From: Betaproteobacteria bacterium
GTDB taxonomy: Bacteria; Pseudomonadota; Gammaproteobacteria; Burkholderiales; SG8-39
Length of the DNA stretch: 49,238 nucleotides
Assembly: GCA_016713125.1 (NCBI GenBank)
Contig: JADJPT010000025.1
Span: forward strand, 12,501-61,738
Reading direction: 5' to 3'
Every line of letters starts with the position of its first letter. Position 1 is the stretch's first letter. The notes below the pieces were generated by a model. That model searched no databases. It was not told the origin of the DNA and was given only the letters and a program-made list of their open reading frames with translations. Position numbers and translations under genes: made by a program. Shown piece by piece: positions 37,682 to 46,482 of the stretch.

Positions 37682-38437
37682 CTAACGGCGGGGCGCGCCG
37701 GCTGCGTTCGTGGTGCGCGCGATATCCGCTGCCGCAACCATGGCCAGAGGTGCGAGCGACCTGAGCTTGCGGGGGCGCAGCCGGTCGAGCGGCCCCGAGA
37801 TGCCGACCGCGGCAATCACTTCGCCGTTGCCCAGGCGCACCGGCGCGGCCAGGCCGGCGACGTTCTCGCGGAACTCGCCGAGGTTGATTGCGTAGCCCTG
37901 GTTGCGCACGCCGGCCAGCTCCTTGTTCAGCGCATCCAGATCGGGCAAGGTCTCGGTGGTCTGCGGCCGCATCAGTGCGCCGACCGCGCGCACCGTTTCC
38001 TCGGGCTGGTAGGCGAGCAGCGCCTTGCCCGACGCCGTGCAGAAGGCCGGTGCCCGCCCGCCCACCGCGGTATAGGCACGCACCGGATTGGGCGTCTCGA
38101 CCTTGTCGATGTAGACGATGTCGGTACGGTCGAAGATCGCCAGGTGGGCGGACTCGCCGGTCTGCTCCATGAGTTTCCTGAGGATGGGGCGCGCCGCGCT
38201 GGCGATGCTGAAGCGCGAATACACGCTCTGGCCCAGTTCCCAGATGCGCAGGCTCGGTTCATACAGGCTGGTCTCGCCCTGGCGCGCATAGCCCAGCGCG
38301 CACAGCGTGGACAGGAGGCGGTGCACGTTGCTCTTCTGCAGGCCGGTCTGCTCGGCCAGCCGGGTCAGGCTCACCGGCGCGCCGGCCTGGGCGAGTAGTT
38401 CGAGCACGTGGAACGCCTTGACGACAGTCTTGTCCAT
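37682..38437 (-). CDS. IclR-family transcription regulator
   Basis: A 251-residue protein from ATG 38437. The N-terminal winged helix is VKAFHVLELLAQAGAPVSLTRLAEQTGLQKSNVHRLLSTL. The effector domain has AHLAIFDRTDIVYIDKVE, FCTASGKALLAY and GYAINLGEFRENVAGLAAPV. IclR proteins control catabolic and transport operons and often bind carboxylic-acid ligands. Its neighbours are a Bug transporter protein on one side and the WD40-CobW-LVIVD genes on the other. Two perfect inverted repeats nearby are candidate operators. Confidence 0.93.
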   Translation of the reverse strand: MDKTVVKAFHVLELLAQAGAPVSLTRLAEQTGLQKSNVHRLLSTLCALGYARQGETSLYEPSLRIWELGQSVYSRFSIASAARPILRKLMEQTGESAHLAIFDRTDIVYIDKVETPNPVRAYTAVGGRAPAFCTASGKALLAYQPEETVRAVGALMRPQTTETLPDLDALNKELAGVRNQGYAINLGEFRENVAGLAAPVRLGNGEVIAAVGISGPLDRLRPRKLRSLAPLAMVAAADIARTTNAAGAPRR

Positions 38438-38454
38438 GGGACGCTTATCCGAGA

Positions 38455-39445
38455 TCACCGGGGCACATCGAGCACTCCGCATTCGCCGGCTTCGGTGCCG
38501 AACGCGAGCTGCAATCCGCCATTGTGCCCAGAGACGGTGCTCACCGCTGCGCGGCCTGACTCGCGCAGCGTGCTCTCCTCGAGGGGATCGTCGATCGAAG
38601 CCAGCGCCAGCGCGCCATCGCCATAGCCGATCGCCACCAGCGGAAGCGCGGGATGGCAGGCCACCGCGCTGACCGCCACCTCGCCACGCGGGGCGCCGAG
38701 CTCCAGTGCCGTGCGACCCATCGGGCCGTCGGCGCCGTCGAACGGCCAGACGATCGCCGCCTGCGCTCCCGAGGTCGCCAGCCAGCGGCCGTCGGCGCTC
38801 CAGGACCAGTCGCGGATGCGTGCGGCGTAGCCGGTCATGCGGAAGTGGCGGGCCGGCTGCCCGTTCTCCGGCAGGCGCCATCCATGCAGCACGGCATCCT
38901 GCATGAAAGCCAGCAGGAAGCGCCCGTCCGGTGCATAGGTGAGCCCCGTGTAGATGCCTTTCCATTCCAGCTCGGCGGGCGCCGAGGCACCGGCCAGGTC
39001 GTGCACGGTGATGCCGCCGTAGCGCGCCACGGCGATACGCGCGCCATCGGGTGAGAATGCCACGCCGGCGACGCTGCGCGGGTGCTGCAGCTCGCGCAAC
39101 GGTCCGTCGGCATTCAGCAGCCATACCGAACGCCCGGAGGCGAAGGCGACGAGGCCCTGCGGGCCCCGCGGCCACGCTGTCTATCCATTTGCGCGGCAGG
39201 CAGGCGATCTCCACCGGCTCTCCCACGGCCTCGATACGGCACACCCGGCCATCCTCACCGCCGGTCAGCAGCGCGTCGCCGTCGACGGTGGCCGATGCGA
39301 CGAGCAGGGCGCTGTGCGCGCGCGCGCCGTGGTCATCCTGCGTCCCGCGATGCACCGTGCCGTCGGCCAGGGCAAACAGCGGCGTCTCCTCGATGTAAAG
39401 GGCCGCCGCGCACGGACTGCCCAGCTCGCGCAATGCCGTTGCCAC
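38455..39445 (-). CDS. WD40-like beta-propeller protein, frame broken
   Basis: It starts at GTG 39445 (MATALRELGSPCAAALY), 2 nt after cobW. Repeats such as LLTGGEDGRVCRIE, VAGVAFSPDGARIAVARYG, RDWSWSADGRWLATSG and LPLVAIGYGDGALALAS are WD40 blades. An extra base near 39164 breaks the frame at AAGPQGLVAFASG. Restored length is about 329 residues. No signal peptide is apparent, so it is presumably cytoplasmic. The tight link to the CobW GTPase suggests a partner role. Confidence 0.82.
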
Positions 39446-39447
39446 CC

Positions 39448-40497
39448 TCAGACCAGGCAGGCCTGCAGGCCTGCGCGCAGGCGCTCATCCTGCAGATTGC
39501 GGCCGATGAACACCAGACGGCTGCGGCGGACCTCGTCGGGCTTCCACGGTCGCTGGCGCTCGCCCTCGACGATCATGTGCACGCCCTGGATGACATAGCG
39601 TCGATCCTCGCCGCGCAACGCGAGGATGCCCTTCATGCGCAGGATGTTCGCCCCCTCGGCCTGGGTGAGCGCGTGGATCCACGGAAAGAACCTGTCGCCG
39701 TCGATCTCGCCGGTCTGCAGCGACACCGAGTGTACGGTGCGGTCATGGATGGGCGAGGGCGCGGCATGCGCGTGTCCGTGCGCGTGCTCGTGATCATGGT
39801 GCTCGTGGTCGCAGCCGGGTGCGCAGTGCGGACCGTGCGCGTGGTCGTGGTGCAGGAAGTCCGGATCGTGCTCGAGGGCGCGCTGCAGGTCGAAGGCGCC
39901 GCGGTTCAGGATGCGCTCCAGGGCGATCTCCGAACGCTGCGTACGGTGCATTTCGGCATAGGGATTGATCGCCCGAACGGCGGCTTCGACGGCCGCCAGT
40001 TCCTCGGCCGAGACCAGGTCGGCCTTGTTCACCAGCACGACGTCGGCGAAGGCGATCTGGTCCTCCGCCTCCGGGCAGTCGCGGATCTGCATGGGAAAGT
40101 GCCGGGCGTCGACCACCGTGACGATGGCGTCCAGCGTGGTGGCCTCGCGCACCTCGTCCATGAAGAAGGTCTGCGCCACCGGCGCGGGGTCGGCCAGGCC
40201 GGTGGTCTCGACCAGGATGGCGTCGAAGCGGCCCGGCCGGCGCATCAGGCGCTCGAGCACGCCGATCAGGTCGCCGCGCACCGTGCAGCAGACGCAGCCG
40301 TTGTTCATCTCGTAGATCTCCTCGTCGGACTCGACGATGAGGTCGTTGTCGATGCCGATCTCGCCGAACTCGTTGACGATCACCGCATAGCGCTTGCCGT
40401 GCGTGCCGGTGAGGATGCGGTTGAGCAGCGTGGTCTTGCCGGCGCCCAGGTAGCCGGTCAGCACGGTGACGGGGATCTTCGTCGCGGCATCCTGCAT
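39448..40497 (-). CDS. CobW/COG0523 GTPase, putative metallochaperone
   Basis: 349 residues. Walker A TGYLGAGKTTLLNR is at the N-terminus, the metal-binding C-x-C-C is in NNGCVCCTVRGDL, G-domain motifs include ETTGLADPAPV and NKADL, and a CobW C-terminal domain follows. A long histidine-rich insert, with clusters like HDHAHGPHCAPGCDHEHHD, lies near residues 210-240. COG0523 GTPases deliver Zn, Co or Fe to client enzymes. It lies 12 nt after the LVIVD propeller gene, a plausible client. Confidence 0.94.
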   Translation of the reverse strand: MQDAATKIPVTVLTGYLGAGKTTLLNRILTGTHGKRYAVIVNEFGEIGIDNDLIVESDEEIYEMNNGCVCCTVRGDLIGVLERLMRRPGRFDAILVETTGLADPAPVAQTFFMDEVREATTLDAIVTVVDARHFPMQIRDCPEAEDQIAFADVVLVNKADLVSAEELAAVEAAVRAINPYAEMHRTQRSEIALERILNRGAFDLQRALEHDPDFLHHDHAHGPHCAPGCDHEHHDHEHAHGHAHAAPSPIHDRTVHSVSLQTGEIDGDRFFPWIHALTQAEGANILRMKGILALRGEDRRYVIQGVHMIVEGERQRPWKPDEVRRSRLVFIGRNLQDERLRAGLQACLV

Positions 40498-40509
40498 GGC
40501 TGCGCGTCC

Positions 40510-41625
40510 TCAGGCACGCTCGAGGATGTGCATGCCGCGGTTGCGGTCGATGATGTAGATCAGCCCCTCTTTGGTCTGGAACACGTCGTTGGTGGACGGC
40601 TGGTCGAAGCCCGCCGGTGCGTCCGGGACGAAGTAGCCGGTTTCCCTGGGTGCATGCGGGTTCCTGACGTCGACCATGCGCAGCCCGAAGCGGAACCAGG
40701 CGACCGGGATTTCGGTGCCGTAGATCTGCTCGGCCGGCTCGTGGCAGCCGCTGAACTCCGGCATGTTGGTGTTCTCCATGCCTTCGATCTGGTAGGTGGA
40801 GATAGGGATCGGCTGCTTCTCGTCGGTGATGTCGAAGATCCACATGAACGCGGGCGGGGAGGGGCGCAGCTTGCGCACGTCCTCGTCGGCCACGATGGCG
40901 ATCTTGCGTCCGGCGACCTCGAAGGGCATGGGCAGCACGGTATGCGTCGGGTGCGCGAAGGTCGGGCTGTAGGCGAACTTGGAGACCAGCTTGGGCTTGC
41001 TCATGTCCTCGATGTCGAGGATCACCAGTCCGGCGTGCCAGTACGCGACGTACAGGCGGTTGCCCCGGCGCAGCACGTGGTGGCACCAGGTCAGGCGATT
41101 GCCTTCGTCGGGCGTCTCGCCGCCCGCCACCCACTGGCCGGGCATCCACCAGCGGCCGACTTCCTTCGGTCTGGTCGGGTCCTCGAGGTCGAGGATCATG
41201 ACGATGTTCAGGTGGTAGCCCTCGACGGTGGGCGTGATGTAGGCGTAGCGGCCGTCGAAGTCGAAGCGGTGCACGCCAATGCCGCCGCATTTCCAGAAGC
41301 ACAGCTGTTTCGGGTTGCGCGGGTCGGACACGTCGTAGATCAGCAGGCCGCCCTGGAACGTCTCGTCGTAGACGTACGGCGGCGGGCACTCCCAGTTGAC
41401 CAGCATGAGCCCGTTCTCGACGCGCACCTTGTGGGTATGCACGCCCTCGGGAATCGGCAGGTGGGCGACCTGCTTCGGATGGCGCGGGTCGCTGATGTCG
41501 AGGATGGAAGTGCCGGCCGGTGCGTCCATGTGCGCGACGTAGGCGTAGTTGCCCTGCACGTACACCTGACCGCCGCCGACGCAGTCGAAGTAGGAAATCT
41601 CCCGCAGGCCCTTGATCTGAGACAT
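40510..41625 (-). CDS. LVIVD-repeat beta-propeller protein
   Basis: A 371-residue protein made of LVIVD-type blades: GTSILDISDPRHPKQV, GLLIYDVSDPRNPKQL, MILDLEDPTRPKEV, LVILDIEDMSKPKLV, FDITDEKQPIPI and MVDVRNPHAPRET. Several histidines sit at blade starts (GVHTHKV, GVHRFDF, TWCHHVL, YWHAGL, AHPTHTVL, GCHEPAEQ), as in metal-centred propellers such as SBP56. This suggests, but does not prove, a metal site. No signal peptide is seen. It is first in the cobW-WD40-iclR transcript. Confidence 0.85.
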   Translation of the reverse strand: MSQIKGLREISYFDCVGGGQVYVQGNYAYVAHMDAPAGTSILDISDPRHPKQVAHLPIPEGVHTHKVRVENGLMLVNWECPPPYVYDETFQGGLLIYDVSDPRNPKQLCFWKCGGIGVHRFDFDGRYAYITPTVEGYHLNIVMILDLEDPTRPKEVGRWWMPGQWVAGGETPDEGNRLTWCHHVLRRGNRLYVAYWHAGLVILDIEDMSKPKLVSKFAYSPTFAHPTHTVLPMPFEVAGRKIAIVADEDVRKLRPSPPAFMWIFDITDEKQPIPISTYQIEGMENTNMPEFSGCHEPAEQIYGTEIPVAWFRFGLRMVDVRNPHAPRETGYFVPDAPAGFDQPSTNDVFQTKEGLIYIIDRNRGMHILERA

Positions 41626-41658
41626 GTGCGCGCGCTCCTCGCCGTAGATGTTCTAATT

Positions 41659-41677
41659 AATGGAACTTGGTTCCATT
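41659..41677. promoter_or_regulatory. Perfect operator-like palindrome upstream of the LVIVD gene
   Basis: AATGGAAC - TTG - GTTCCATT, an 8-bp perfect inverted repeat starting 34 nt before the LVIVD gene ATG in an AT-rich pocket. It is likely the operator of this operon, possibly bound by the IclR protein encoded in it. The rest of the 41626-41902 gap holds nothing else I can identify. Confidence 0.6.
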
Positions 41678-41902
41678 TAAGGTTAGCGAAACCGCCGTCC
41701 GCTGACAACCCCGCGGACCGGCGTGCGCGGCCTGTTTCTCCCTGCGCACCCGCAAGGGTGGTGGCGGCTGGTACCCTGCCATCCCGGCCCGCGCGCGACA
41801 TGCGGGAATGCCCCGTTCCCGATCCATGGCTTGCAGATTCCTCGCGTTTCAATCTCTTCCGGCTGATGTCCGGGCCGCCGCCTCGCCGGGCGGGCAGGGC
41901 GG

Positions 41903-42781
41903 GTGCTAGTGGCACAGGCCGTCGCACTGCTGAGTTCGCTGTGCTTTGCCATCGCGCTGGTCACCGCGCGGGTCGGCCTGCGCGGGCTGGACGCGCGCTC
42001 GGGTGCGGCGATCAGCATCCCCACCGCCACCCTGTTGTTCCTGCTGGCCGCGCCGTTCCTGCTCGACCTGTCGCGCTTCGACCTGGGTGCGGCGCTGTTC
42101 TTTGCGCTGATCGGCCTGTTCTTTCCGGCCAGCGTGACCATCATGACGTTTCGCTCCACGCACCTGCTCGGGCCCACGCTGACCAGCGCGATCTCCGGCA
42201 CCGCGCCGCTGTTCGCGGTCGCCGCGGCGGTGCTCTTCCTCGGCGAGCAGGTGCCGGGGCGGGCGGCGCTGTCGGTGCTCGGCGTGGTGCTGGGCGTCAC
42301 CCTGCTGACCTGGAAGAAGGGCGCGGTGCGGGCCGGCTTCCGCGGCACGGCCCTGCTGTGGCCGATCGCCGGCTCGATGGTGCGCGGCCTGGCGCAGGTG
42401 GCGGTCAAGGCCGGCCTGCTGCTCTGGTCCAATCCTTTCGCGGCCGGCCTGATCGGCTACCTGGTGTCTTCGGCCACGGTGCTCGGCGTCGACCGCCTGC
42501 GCGGCGGTGCGAAGGACAAGCTCACGCCGCGCGGCATCGCCTGGTTCGCCGGCACCGGCGTGCTCAACGGCAGCGCGGTGCTGCTGATGTACGTGGCGCT
42601 GAGCATGGCGCCGGTCTGGATGGTGGCGCCGATCGTCGCCTCCTATCCGCTGCTGACGGTGGCGATCGGCGCGCTGTTCCTGAAGGACGAGAAGGTGAGC
42701 CTGCGCATGGCGCTGGGCGCCCTGGTGTCGGTTGCCTCGATCGTCTGGCTGGTCGCATCGCCGGCCGCCGGCCGTCCATAA
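41903..42781 (+). CDS. EamA/DMT-family transporter
   Basis: A 292-residue inner-membrane protein with about ten hydrophobic helices arranged as two EamA repeats (ALVTARVGLRGLDA ... LTSAISGTAPLFAVAAAVLF, and STV-like GTGVLNGSAVLLMYVALS ... APIVASYPLLTVAIGALFL). It is probably an exporter of small metabolites. GTG 41903 or GTG 41909 is the start. It lies divergent from the LVIVD operon. The substrate cannot be told. Confidence 0.88.
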   Translation: MLVAQAVALLSSLCFAIALVTARVGLRGLDARSGAAISIPTATLLFLLAAPFLLDLSRFDLGAALFFALIGLFFPASVTIMTFRSTHLLGPTLTSAISGTAPLFAVAAAVLFLGEQVPGRAALSVLGVVLGVTLLTWKKGAVRAGFRGTALLWPIAGSMVRGLAQVAVKAGLLLWSNPFAAGLIGYLVSSATVLGVDRLRGGAKDKLTPRGIAWFAGTGVLNGSAVLLMYVALSMAPVWMVAPIVASYPLLTVAIGALFLKDEKVSLRMALGALVSVASIVWLVASPAAGRP

Positions 42782-42817
42782 TGTGCGGCTGAAACCTCGG
42801 GACACCGCCTGGACGCG

Positions 42818-43456
42818 ATGCGCATGATCAAGCTTTACTACACGCCGGGATCGCCCTATGCACGCATCGTGCGCATCGTGCTGATCGAAAAGGGCCTGCA
42901 GGACCGGGTCGAATGCAGCGTGGCACAGACGCGCACGCCGGACAGTCCGTACTACGCGATCAATCCTTCGGGCCGGGTGCCCTACCTGGTGTGCGGCGAC
43001 GGGCGCGCCTTCGAGGACTCGGCGCTGATCTGCGACTGGCTCGACCGGCTCGATGCGGCGCCCCGGTTCTCGCTGCAGGACGACTCCGGATGGGAGGTGC
43101 GGCGCCTGGAAGCGCTCGCCCGCAGCATGCTCGACGGCCTGGCCGTCTGGGTACGCGAGAACAGCCGGCCGGCCGGCGAGCGTTCGCCCGCGCTGATCGC
43201 GCACGAGTCCGGGCGCGCGCGGCGCCTGGCGGACGTGTGGGAGCGGGAGATCGCCCGCCCGCAGATGGGCGGAGACCTGAACCTCGCACAGATCGTCCTG
43301 GCCTGCACCCTGGGCTTTGCCGCACGGCTGCCGCAGTACGACTGGCGCACCGGGCATCCGGCGCTGTGTGCCTGGTTCGACGCGTTCGCCGCCCGGCCGT
43401 CGTTCGTGGCCACGCAAGCGCCCGCGCCGGCGCCGGCGAGTCCGGGTCGGACGTGA
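42818..43456 (+). CDS. Glutathione S-transferase family protein
   Basis: A 212-residue protein. N-terminal thioredoxin fold MIKLYYTPGSPYARIVRIVLIEKG has the SPYAR active-site start (Ser/Tyr), NPSGRVPYLV carries the cis-Pro, and FEDSALICDWLD has the Glu-Asp-Ser glutathione contact. The C-terminal helical domain ends near ARPSF. It overlaps the methyltransferase start by 4 nt (GTGA), so the two are translationally coupled. Confidence 0.9.
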   Translation: MRMIKLYYTPGSPYARIVRIVLIEKGLQDRVECSVAQTRTPDSPYYAINPSGRVPYLVCGDGRAFEDSALICDWLDRLDAAPRFSLQDDSGWEVRRLEALARSMLDGLAVWVRENSRPAGERSPALIAHESGRARRLADVWEREIARPQMGGDLNLAQIVLACTLGFAARLPQYDWRTGHPALCAWFDAFAARPSFVATQAPAPAPASPGRT

Positions 43457-44028
43457 CACCGAGCGATCCCTGGCTGATGCGCTGGATGCCGCGCGTGCTC
43501 GAGCGCGCGGCCGGCCTGCCGGTGCTGGAGATCGGTTGCGGCGGCGGCGAGGACAGTGAGACCCTGGCGGGCCACGGACTGGATCTGGTGGCCTTCGATC
43601 TGTCCGCGCAAGCCGTGGCCGCAGCGCAGGCGCGCGTGCCCGCGGCGCGCTTTCTGTGCCGCGACGTGCGCGAGCCGTTTCCGGTGGACGCGGCCGGCGT
43701 GGTGGTGGCCAGCCTGTCGCTGCATTACTTCCCCTGGGCCGAGACCGAAGCGCTGGTGGCGCGCGTGCGCGAGACATTGCTCCCGGGTGGGATGCTGCTG
43801 TGCCGCCTGAATTCGACCCGCGATCACCACTTCGGCGCCAGCGGGCATGCGGCGATCGCCGAGAACTACTACCTGGTCGACGGCGCCCCCAAGCGCTTCT
43901 TCGATCGCGCGGCCGTGGACCGCCTGTTCGCGCAGGGCTGGCGCATGCTGGGCGTGGAGGAACAGGTGAGCCACAAGTACGCCCGGCCCAAGGCACTGTG
44001 GGAAGTGGTGCTGGAGCGGCCGGATTGA
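43453..44028 (+). CDS. SAM-dependent methyltransferase
   Basis: A 191-residue class I methyltransferase from GTG 43453. Motif I is VLEIGCGGGEDSETLAGHG, the acidic end of strand 2 is LVAFDLS, and motifs II and III are GVVVASLSLHYFPW and LLPGGMLLCRLNS. The substrate is unknown. Coupling to the GST may point to small-molecule detoxification (inference). Confidence 0.88.
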   Translation: MTPSDPWLMRWMPRVLERAAGLPVLEIGCGGGEDSETLAGHGLDLVAFDLSAQAVAAAQARVPAARFLCRDVREPFPVDAAGVVVASLSLHYFPWAETEALVARVRETLLPGGMLLCRLNSTRDHHFGASGHAAIAENYYLVDGAPKRFFDRAAVDRLFAQGWRMLGVEEQVSHKYARPKALWEVVLERPD

Positions 44029-44058
44029 GCCGCGCCGCACTTGTTCGATAATCCCGCA

Positions 44059-45353
44059 ATGGTGCGCCCTTCGATGATTCGCCCCTCGCGGCTCGATCGC
44101 CCGTTCCGCTGGACCCGCCCGGACCCGCGTCGCCTCGCAGGTTTGGGACTGGCCGCGCTGCTGCTCGCCGTCGCGGCCCCGTCGGCGCGCGCCCAGGCCG
44201 CCGAGCCCGTCTCGGTGCTCGGTGCACGCAAGCTGCTGGTGGTGGCGGTGCGCTTTCCCGGCGTCGAGCCCGGGCAGGGCTTGCCGCAGGTCGAGGACAA
44301 GGCGCGCCGCGTCGACGCCGTGCGCAGCGCCTCCTACGGCAAGGCCTGGCTGGAGCCCACGGTGAAGGGCTGGTACACCATGCCCGCGCCGCTCGCCGAG
44401 TACAGCATCAGCCCGCGCAACTGGGGCGTGGATCCGCGGCGCGTGCGCAAGCTGGTGGCCGATGCGCTGGGGCCGCGCGCAAGGACACCGACCCTTCGAC
44501 CTATGCCGCGGTGTGGATCGTGGTCGGCGCGTTCACGCGACCCGGCGAGGGCTACGGCATGATCGCCTACGCCGCCAACCCGGGTCTGCTGACCGGGGTG
44601 CGTGCGGGCAAGGCGGCCCTGGAAAGCGTGCGGCTGGCCGGCGGCGGCACGTACGCCGGGCCGGCCATCGTCAGCGCCGAGAACGCGCACGTCGGCCACG
44701 TGGTCCACGACCTGTTCCACGCGCTAGGCGGGGTGAAGAAAGGCGAGCGCGTGGTGCCGGACCTGTACGACTTCGAACTGCAGAGCAATCCGCCGGGCGG
44801 GCGCTTCTCGCCGGAATTGTTCGCTGTGCACACCGGACCCTGGGACATCATGAGCCAGCATTTCGTCGAGCGCACGTCGCCGCCGCCGCCGCCGTCCTCG
44901 TTCACGCGCCTGCAACTGGGCTGGATCGCGCCGGAGCAGGTGGCCGAGGTGCGTCCGGGCGAAACGCGCGAGTTCACGCTGCAGCCGCTGGCTGGCGGCA
45001 CGGGTCTGCTGACGGTGCGCGTGCCCCTGTCGCGCAGCCGCTCGCTGCTGATCGAGAACCGCCAGAAGGTCCACGGCGACGCCGTGCTGCCCGGCGCAGG
45101 CATGCTGGTGCTGGAGGTGGACACCGCGCGCCCCGACGGTTCGGACATCGTGCGCGCCGCCAACGCCAACCCCGGCGTGCCCGGACTTCAGGCCGCGCCT
45201 TTCGTGCCCGGCGCCGGCGAACTGCGCGCCTATCGCAACGCCGCCGCCGGGGTGGCCGTCGCGCCGCTGGCGCAGGAGGCCGACGGCAGCCTGCGCATCG
45301 TGGTCACCACGCCGGAGCGCATCGTGCAGTTCCTGCCCGGCGGGGGGCGTTAG
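44059..45353 (+). CDS. Secreted M6-like metallopeptidase homologue with altered active site, frame broken
   Basis: ATG 44059 opens a signal peptide (LAGLGLAALLLAVAAPSARA). One base is missing near 44470 (expected DALGAARKDTDPSTYAAVW). Restored length is about 431 residues. The core resembles M6 immune-inhibitor-type peptidases: KLLVVAVRFPG at the N-terminus, HVVHDLFHALGG in the zinc-site position, GPWDIMSQHF as Met-turn, then a beta-rich C-terminal domain. The normal HExxH has Asp for Glu (HDLFH), so activity is doubtful. The gene is probably not a classical protease. Confidence 0.7.
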
Positions 45354-45356
45354 CCC

Positions 45357-46337
45357 GTGTCCGGCAGCTTCGAACTGCGTCGCCTGCGCTACTTCGTGAA
45401 AGTGGCCGAACTGGGCTCGGTCACGCGCGCGGCCGAGGTGCTGCACGTGGCCCAGCCGGCCCTGAGCCAGCACATGCGCAGCCTGGAGGCCGAGCTCGGC
45501 GTGCAGATCCTCGCGCGCAGCTCGCGCGGGGTGGCACTCACCGAGGCCGGCGAGCGCCTGTACGCCGAGGCGCGCGAGCTGCTGGCCGGCGTGAAAGGCA
45601 TGCTCGAGCGCGTCAAGGACGATGCGCGCGACCCGGAAGGCGAGGTGGTGATCGGCATCGGCCAGACCGTTGGCTCGATCCTGGCCGTGCCGCTGCTGGA
45701 ACTGGCGGCGGTGCGCCTGCCGCGCGTGCGCATCCACATCCGCGAGGTGCTGAGCGGGCTGATCCCCGACCTGCTGCGCTCGGGCGCCGTGGATTTCGCG
45801 CTCTCCTACAACACCACCAGCGGCAACGGCATCGATGCCGTGACCGTGCTCTCCGAGAGCATGTGCCTGGTGGGCCGGCGCAGCCTGGTCGAGCGCCACC
45901 TGGGCAGGAAGCGGCGCGGCGACGTGCGTTTCGCCGAACTGGCCGGCGTGCCCCTGTACCTGTCGCGGCGCACGCATATCCTGCGCGAAATGATCGAGCG
46001 CGTGGCGCGCAGGAAAGGCGTCGCGCTGAACCTGCTGGCCGAGGTCGATTCGCTCTACATCATGAAGGAGCTGGCGCTGGGCGGCACCGGCTGCAGCATC
46101 CTGTCGCACGCCAACCTGCGCCTGGAGCTGGAGCACGAGGACCTGTTCGTCGGGCGCATCATCGCGCCGCAGATCCGCCGCGACATCTGCTTCGTGCGCC
46201 GGCACGGCCAGGTGCTGCCGCGCGCGGCGCGCGAGACGGCCAGCCTGGCCGCCGAAGTGCTCGCGCGCATGGTCGAGGAGGACGTCTGGCGCGGCACGCT
46301 GGCGGCGAAGGTCGAGGACCTGCGCAAGTCCTTCTAG
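45357..46337 (+). CDS. LysR-family transcription regulator
   Basis: A 326-residue protein starting at GTG 45357, 3 nt after the upstream stop. The N-terminal helix-turn-helix is LRRLRYFVKVAELGSVTRAAEVLHVAQPALSQHMRSLEAELG. A periplasmic-binding-like effector domain follows. It resembles the CatM/Cbl-like nitrogen/aromatic group. The downstream dioxygenase-aldolase-Bug genes are the natural target. A T-N11-A-like palindrome lies at 46383-46393. Confidence 0.93.
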   Translation: MSGSFELRRLRYFVKVAELGSVTRAAEVLHVAQPALSQHMRSLEAELGVQILARSSRGVALTEAGERLYAEARELLAGVKGMLERVKDDARDPEGEVVIGIGQTVGSILAVPLLELAAVRLPRVRIHIREVLSGLIPDLLRSGAVDFALSYNTTSGNGIDAVTVLSESMCLVGRRSLVERHLGRKRRGDVRFAELAGVPLYLSRRTHILREMIERVARRKGVALNLLAEVDSLYIMKELALGGTGCSILSHANLRLELEHEDLFVGRIIAPQIRRDICFVRRHGQVLPRAARETASLAAEVLARMVEEDVWRGTLAAKVEDLRKSF

Positions 46338-46382
46338 CCCGGCCGCCGCGTCCGCGGCGCCGGCGGGCGATCCGCGGGTATA

Positions 46383-46393
46383 TCAAAATTTGA
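46383..46393. promoter_or_regulatory. Small palindrome in the promoter region of the dioxygenase gene
   Basis: TCAAAATTTGA, a perfect 11-bp palindrome with an A centre, about 90 nt before the dioxygenase ATG. It could be a LysR-type half-site pair. Evidence is the palindrome and location only. Confidence 0.35.
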
Positions 46394-46482
46394 CTGACAG
46401 CCATGCTCAATATGTATTTCATTGTCTGGAGCCCAGGCGTTAGGGTTGCGCGCTCGTCGACCACCACTGGACAGGGACCCAA

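Noticed and set aside
39082..42792. A plus-strand reading frame of more than 1200 codons
   Set aside because: It runs antisense through WD40, CobW and LVIVD genes and then out of frame through the transporter. Those genes have clear motifs and this frame has none.
41906..44227. A 773-codon minus-strand reading frame
   Set aside because: Antisense to the EamA transporter, GST and methyltransferase, all with recognisable motifs and coupled starts.
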